From contig NC_133536.1 in assembly GCF_048544455.1 (NCBI RefSeq), positions 25,236,152 to 25,300,151 of the forward strand: a stretch of DNA of 64,000 nt, in the 5' to 3' direction. This document shows positions 58,581 through 64,000 of the stretch, piece by piece (positions within the stretch are counted from its first letter, which is position 1; each line of letters begins with the position of its first letter). The stretch comes from Silene latifolia (taxonomy: Eukaryota > Streptophyta > Magnoliopsida > Caryophyllales > Caryophyllaceae). Both the position numbers and the translations under genes were made by a program. The notes under the pieces are model-generated. The model was given only the letters and a program-made list of their open reading frames with translations. It made no database searches and had not been told where the DNA came from.

Positions 58581-61261
58581 TCAATTGGCGGGATCGCCGG
58601 ATCCGTAGACTAAGTGGAATGGACTGTACCCCATTGCTTCTTTCTCCGTGGTCCGGAGGGACCACAGGACGCCGGGTAGCTCATCGGCCCATATTCCCTT
58701 TAGGTCTTCAACTGTCTTCTTCAAACCGTTGAGGATTGTTTTATTAGCTGCCTCTGCCTGTCCGTTGCTCTGTGGGTGGCAGACGGAGGAGTATGCAAAT
58801 TTGATACCAAGTTCTTCCAACCAGTTCATTATTGTGTCACTCCAAAACTCTCGGCCGTGGTCAAATACCATAACTTGGGGTAACCCAAAACGAGTTATGA
58901 CATTTTCCCAGATTACCTTTCTTACGGCCGCCGTGGTCTTGGCAGGTACCGCTACAGCTTCAACCCATTTAGTGAAGTAGTCAACGGCGACGATCAAGTA
59001 CTTTCTTCCTCCGGAAGCCGTTGGAAATGGCCCTAGTAGATCCATTCCCCACTGTGCAAAAGGAAGGGGATTGAGTACCGGCTGCAGGTCTCGGGAAGGT
59101 GCATGTATCACCGGAGCATGCATTTGACAGTTGTTGCACTTTTTGGTTTTGGCTCTGGAATCCGCAAGCATGGTGGGCCAGAAGTAGCCGGCTCGGAGAG
59201 CTTTGTGGGCTAGTGCTCTTGCCCCCATGTGATGGCCGCAGATGCCTTCGTGAATTTCTCGAGATTAGCTCCGCGTCGGCTGGTCCGACACATTTCAGGA
59301 GTGGCCTTATCACGGACCTCCTGTACAATTCCCCTTCGAATACCAAGTACCTTGCTGCGATCCTTTTTATTTTCTCGCGAGAGACTCATGGTCCTCCGAA
59401 CTCATTTGTCAATTTGTATTTCATTATCGGAGTCATCCACGTCGTCTCGGTCTCTATGTTACCCACCATGCCGACGGCCTCGGTAATGCTCTTGGCATTC
59501 CCGATGTCCACCAAAGACACGGTTCGGTGACATTCTTGATGGTCGAACGGCAAGCTTTGAGAGAGCGTCGGCTCGGTTGTTCTCGACACAGGAATGCATT
59601 GTATCTGAAAAGATTTCAACTTAGAAGTGTCAGCTTTTACCCTTTCCAGGTATCTTACCATCCCGTCGTCTCGAGTCTCGTACTCTCCTCTGATTTGATT
59701 AGCCACTAAAAGTGAATCTGTCTTTAAAATGATGTGCTCTGCCCCGGCGGCTCTAGCTAGCTCGACTCCGGTTATCACCGCCTCGTATTCGGATTCGTTG
59801 TTTGAGGCCGAGAAGGTAAATTTCAAGGCATACTCAAACTCGTCCCCGTTTGGGCTGATGATAAGGATGCCGGCTCCTGAGCTGTTCGCCGTGGAGGACC
59901 CGTCGGTGTACACTTCCCATACCCCGGGGTTTTGCTCTTCTTGATATGTGCACTCGGCTAGGAAATCTGCAAGTGCTTGTCTCTTTATCGAGGGCCTCGG
60001 CTTGTATTGAATGCCGAAGCCGGATAGCTCTACTGCCCATTTGATGAGCCTGCCGGATTGCTCAAATTTTTCCAATGCTTTCTCCAATGGTTGATCGGTT
60101 AAGACCGTCACGGGATGTGCGTCGAAGTAGGGTTTAAGTTTCCTTGCGGCGATGACGACAGCAAAGGCTGCTTTTTCAATCAGCGGGTAATTTCTCTCGG
60201 CGGGCAACAATGTATGGCTGACAAAGTAGATTGGGTCTTTGCTTTGCTTGTCCTCTTCTCTCGACGATTACGACTGACCGTGGCCGAGGTAACTGCTATG
60301 TACAGATATAGCGTCTCCCCCAGCATCGGCCTGGACAGGGTTGGGAGAGTCTGAAGATGAGCTTTCAGTTGCTTGAAAGCCGTGCTCTGTTCCTCCCCCC
60401 AGCTGAAGTCCTTATTCCCTTTCAACACTTTGAAGAATCGGATGCTCTTGTCGGCTGACCGAGAGATGAAACGGGCTAGAGCCTCCATCCTCCCGGTCAA
60501 CATCATAACCTCTTTTCGATTCCTTGGCTCCGACAGATCTAGGATTGCTCGGACTTTGTCTGAGTTGGCATCAATTCCCCTGGCGCTGATAAGTACGCCG
60601 AGGAACTTACCTGCCCGGACACCGAAGTTGCATTTCATTGGGTTGAGCTTCATCTTGTATTTCCTTAGTGAACAAAATGTCTCGTGTAAATCGGCTAAGT
60701 GCTCGCTGTCAGACTTGCTTTTTACAATAGCATCGTCGACGTAAGCCTCAATGTTTCGCCCTTTTTGATTTTGGAACACTTTGTCCACCAGTCTTGTGTA
60801 AGTTGCACCGGCGTTCTTCAAACCAAACGACATCATTTTGTACATGTATGTGCCGTTAGCAGTGATGAATGCGCATTTAGGCATGTCTTCCTCGGCCATG
60901 AACACCTGATGATACCCGAGAAGGCGTCCAGCAGGGCTCGGATAGTGTAGCTCTGCGTCGCGTCGATTAAACTATCTATTCGAGGCAAGGGATATCAATC
61001 TTTGGGGCATGCTTTATTAAGATTGGTAAAATCTACACACATCCTCCATGCCCCCGATGATTTCCTCACCATTACAACATTAGCTAACCACTCAGGATAG
61101 GTACAAGGCATGATAAAGCCCGCCGCTAGTAATTTATCTACCTCGGCTTTGATGGCCTCATCCTTCTCGGCTGAGGAGTTCCTCATCCTTTGCTTGACAG
61201 GGCGAGCGGTGGGGAGTACGTTTAGCTTGTGAACAATTACCTCCCGGCTCACGCCTGGCAT
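58581..61261 (-). mobile_element. Pol region of the Tat/Retand-like element: RT, RNase H, integrase
   Basis: Reverse transcriptase motifs (WRMCVDFTNLNKACPKD, MSFGLKNAGATYTRLVDKVF, AYVDDAIVKSKS) at about 60180-61261 are followed by an RNase H-like part. A second RNase H-type domain starts WEVYTDGSSTANSSGAGILI (about 59600-59960). Two RNase H domains are typical of the Tat lineage. Integrase follows (CNNCQMHAP, WGMDLLGPFP, HPQSNGQAEAANK). The region is broken in several places. Confidence 0.85.
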
Positions 61262-62719
61262 CTCGGCCGCTGAGTAGGCGAAGACGTCTTTTTTTTCTTC
61301 CTCAGCAGGTCTAGGAGGGCGGCTCTGAATTTTGGCTCCAGGTTAACACCGATAGTTACGGTGCGGCCTGGGTCAATCTCCACCTCCTCGGTCTCCGCTC
61401 CTTCGACCATGCCGACGGTGGTATCCATGCGTTCGCCCTCATGTTGCAAGGATGGGCTCTTCCCCTTCTCTGACTTCTTCGCCACTTTGAAGGATTGCAT
61501 GTTTCACCCTCTGGCGGACACTTGGACATTGACCACTTCGTCCTTTTCGTTCTTTGAGACGAGCTTATGCGCTTCCCCCCGGTCCGAGACATACATCAAT
61601 GTCAGAGCCCGGATGGATATTACTGCATCGGCCTCGCTCAGGGTGACTCGGCCTATGAGAACGTTGTAGGTAGACGAGCCGTCAATGACCATGAACTCAG
61701 ACATAACATTCTTGGCCGCACTTCCCTCGCCGAACCTCACCGGCAGCCTGATTGACCCAAGGGGTACCAGGTAGGCCCCGAAAAAGTCAGTACAACGGGT
61801 TGGTGCGGGGCTCAAGTCTTCAACCTTCGACCGAGGTTGAGAAAGCATTCACCGTACATAATGTTTGTGTAGGCGCTGTGTCAATCGTGCACCTCTTCAC
61901 CAGGTGGTTGGCTATGTCCAAGTGGACTACGAGTGGGTCGCTGTGAGGGGCGATGACTCCCTCGTAGTCCTTCTTCCCAATAGTTATATCGGGGATGTTG
62001 GAAGCGGGAGCCGCTGTGTTGGGCACAAAGTTGATGGCCTGATACAGCTCGTTCAGGTGTCGTTTGTGCCCATGAGCGGACCCACCGTTCTCGTTGCCCC
62101 CGATAACAACATGGATCACTCCTATCCGTTCAAAGACGGATTTCTTGTTTGAACCGCCGGCGTCAGTCTTCTGGCCTTTGGCAACATATTTGCCGAGGCT
62201 CCCCTTTCGGATCGGCTCTTCGATGGCATTCTTCGAGATGCGGGCGTTGTCGATTAAGTGACCGGTGTGGCCGTGGTACTCACAGTACTGGCTCGTGTCA
62301 CCGTCACTTCTCGGCCTGGGGGGCCTTTCCCACTTCTGACCCTCGTTTTTGCTCAGGGCGAAGACTTCGGCGGCCGATACGACCAGGGGGGTGTGATCAT
62401 TGTACTGCTTTTGGTTGTGCGGTCCCGAACTTCCCCCGGTGCCCGCCGAGTTCTGTTTCCTGGCAGACTTGTCAGAACGTGACCTATTATTGTCACGGCG
62501 TCTTTCATCCGGGTTGTCCTACCGGTGGCTCTTCTTCTCTAAGTGCCCAACCTCGCTGTGGCCTACCCAGGTCCTGTGATAGTCTTCCACCTTGATGGCC
62601 TGATCGGTCATCTTCCTGGCGGACTCCAGGTTCAGGCCGCCGCACTTGATGAGCTCATTTTTTAGGTCCCCTCGCGGGAGGCCTTTCATCGGCGCGAAGG
62701 CCGCCGGTTCATTGCTCTC

Positions 62720-63686
62720 TCACGAATCTGCTTGAACCTTGGCGTCGAACCTCTTCACATAACTTCGGAGAGACTCGCCTCCCTCCTGTCTGATAGTCAG
62801 GAGGTCCGATGTCTCAACGGCCCTCCTCTTGTTGCAAGAATATTGGGCTAAAAACAAGTCCCTTAGGTCGGCGTAACAGTATACCGACCCATCGGGTAGC
62901 CCCTTGTACCAACTTTGTGCCATCCCATGCAGTGTCGTTGGGAAGACTCGGCACCAAACCTCATCAGGTTGCTCCCAAACCGACATGTAAGACTCGAAAG
63001 CCTCGGTGTGGTCGGTCGGGTCGCCTTCTCCTTTGTATGCTATGGGTGGCAACTTCAGCTTAGTCGGCACCGGGGTATCTAGGACGTAGGCGCTGAGGGG
63101 CTGTCTGACCACGTGTCGAACGACACGCGGCGATCGGCTCCTCACATCCCTAGTCCGGCTCCTCTCCCCGTGGCGGGAAGGGCTTCTTCTCCGACTCTGG
63201 TGAGTCGGGCTTTTCTCTGACTCTGGTGAGTCGGACTCCTTCTCCGACTCGGCGAGTCGGACTTCTTTCACTCCTCTGGGGCATGCCTCGTCGGTGCTGC
63301 GGCGACGCCGTCCTCCCGCGAGTGCGGGAAGGACTCAGGTCTACCACTAGCACTCTGGGCTCCCCCGGCGTCTTGACAGGGCCAGCTTCCTCCAGTGCTT
63401 CGTTCAAGTCCCTTGGAGTCACATTCTGAGCCCTGGTCTCCTGGACGGGTTCCGCCGCTCTTGTCGGTGTGACAGTGTGAGCCGGCGTACTACCAATTAT
63501 GTCCAGGAGTAGCTTCAGCTTTGCTGCATCAACCACATGTCCCATGATGGTGACCTGGTCGTGGCGCGGCATATCTTGTTCCTTTGGCGTCCCGTTCGTC
63601 GTATCAGTGATACGGCCGGTGGGGGACTGCCCGATTTCTGAGTTGTGGAATGTGTCGTCTTGGTAGAATTCGTTTTCCACCAACAC
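62720..63686 (-). mobile_element. Gag region of the Tat/Retand-like element
   Basis: An Arg/Ser-rich leader (RRSPSRHGERSRTRD) is followed by a retrotransposon gag domain (YKGEGDPTDHTEAFESYMSV, WYKGLPDGSV, SLRSYVKRF). On the minus strand it begins about 100 bp after the primer-binding site. Broken. Confidence 0.8.
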
Positions 63687-64000
63687 CCTCTCTGGTTGTT
63701 TCGATATCTTCTTAGCTTTTTGGGTGGGTTTTTGTTTTGGGAATGAATGTGACTAGCTTCTAGTATCTTTCCCCACAGACGGCGCCAATTGTTCCGGGTG
63801 TAATTCCAGAGCAGTTATTTGTTACCACCTGTGCTTGTAGAATGACGTCTTTGATTGAATCCTCCTTTCGGTCTCCTGAAGCGAAACAAAGTGAACAAAC
63901 CGAGGGCTCGGCTTTGGACCGAGCGAACTCACTCCGACGCTCAAGTCAGTAAACTTAGAGAGATAAGTTGTTGTTACTTGGCGAAATGTATTTTGTAGAG

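Larger units (their letters stand above)
53554..64000 (-). mobile_element. Ty3/gypsy Tat lineage (Retand-like) element, runs off the window, broken
   Basis: The minus-strand element has its 3' LTR at 53554-54264 (711 bp) and its 5' LTR from 63789 to beyond the window. Next to the 5' LTR the minus strand reads ATTGGCGCCGTCTGTGG, a primer-binding region common in the Tat group. A GGAGGGGGGA purine tract borders the 3' LTR. Parts: gag (about 62720-63686), protease (about 61504-62100), reverse transcriptase (about 60180-61261, with AYVDDAIVKS), RNase H region (59386-60210) and integrase (58581-59346). An antisense extra ORF (54811-57270) and a tandem repeat lie toward the 3' LTR. The visible 5' LTR part matches the 3' LTR closely, so the insertion is fairly recent. 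Several breaks are present. It lies inside the LTR of the Tekay element. Confidence 0.9.

Overview
The window is nuclear DNA of a flowering plant. It has intron-split housekeeping genes, plant MITEs, a Helitron, a CACTA end and LTR elements of the Copia, Tekay and Tat lineages. The terminal Tat element carries an antisense extra ORF and a tandem repeat beside its 3' LTR, a layout known from Retand elements of Silene. I therefore lean to a Caryophyllales eudicot, probably Caryophyllaceae, but this rests on family knowledge and not on a search.

Three host genes are supported. A two-exon phospholipid N-methyltransferase (PLMT, 164 aa, + strand, 6831-10043) and a four-exon B1-type mitotic cyclin (480 aa, - strand, 10731-13130) lie tail to tail. 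A five-exon TAG-type 3-methyladenine DNA glycosylase (382 aa, + strand, 38674-43985) lies about 25 kb away. From memory, the PLMT and glycosylase genes are neighbours in Arabidopsis (At1g80860/At1g80850). If so, most of the DNA between them here is inserted or duplicated material.

Layout: 1-491 is the end of a CACTA transposon. 492-6830 is AT-rich DNA with hAT, Stowaway and Mutator-type MITEs and a Helitron nested in a Stowaway. 6831-13130 holds the first two genes. 13445-17778 is a young but coding-dead Copia. 17915-18694 is a LINE 3' fragment. 18810-19630 is a long inverted-repeat element. About 19660-24253 is the 3' part of a Tekay Gypsy with one LTR. 24254-28267 is a retroposon and MITEs. 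28268-32858 is a second young, coding-dead Copia. 32859-38116 is a near-identical repeat of earlier segments and ends in the empty site of that Copia. 38117-43985 is the glycosylase gene with MITEs in its introns. 44572-45578 is a Stowaway and a Helitron end. 45579-53553 is a minus-strand Tekay Gypsy, and its right LTR is cut by a Tat/Retand-like Gypsy (53554 to beyond 64000).

The most unusual signal is inside the LTR elements. The Tekay LTR carries two consecutive arrays of small hairpins. In the second array (23210-23623) nine hairpins share the loop CAGTTAT while their stems differ completely. Every pairing departure in the stems is a G-U wobble in the sense strand, except two purine-purine mismatches in one stem; there are no A-C mismatches. 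Both Copia interiors carry scattered hairpins around the loop CCTGAAG, again with different stems, and the second Tekay element has an array of the palindrome ACTCGATCGAGT. Other points of interest are an in-frame 150-bp duplication extending the cyclin C terminus, a duplicated splice acceptor in the same gene, and a LINE fragment whose C terminus resembles a zinc knuckle plus a restriction-like endonuclease.
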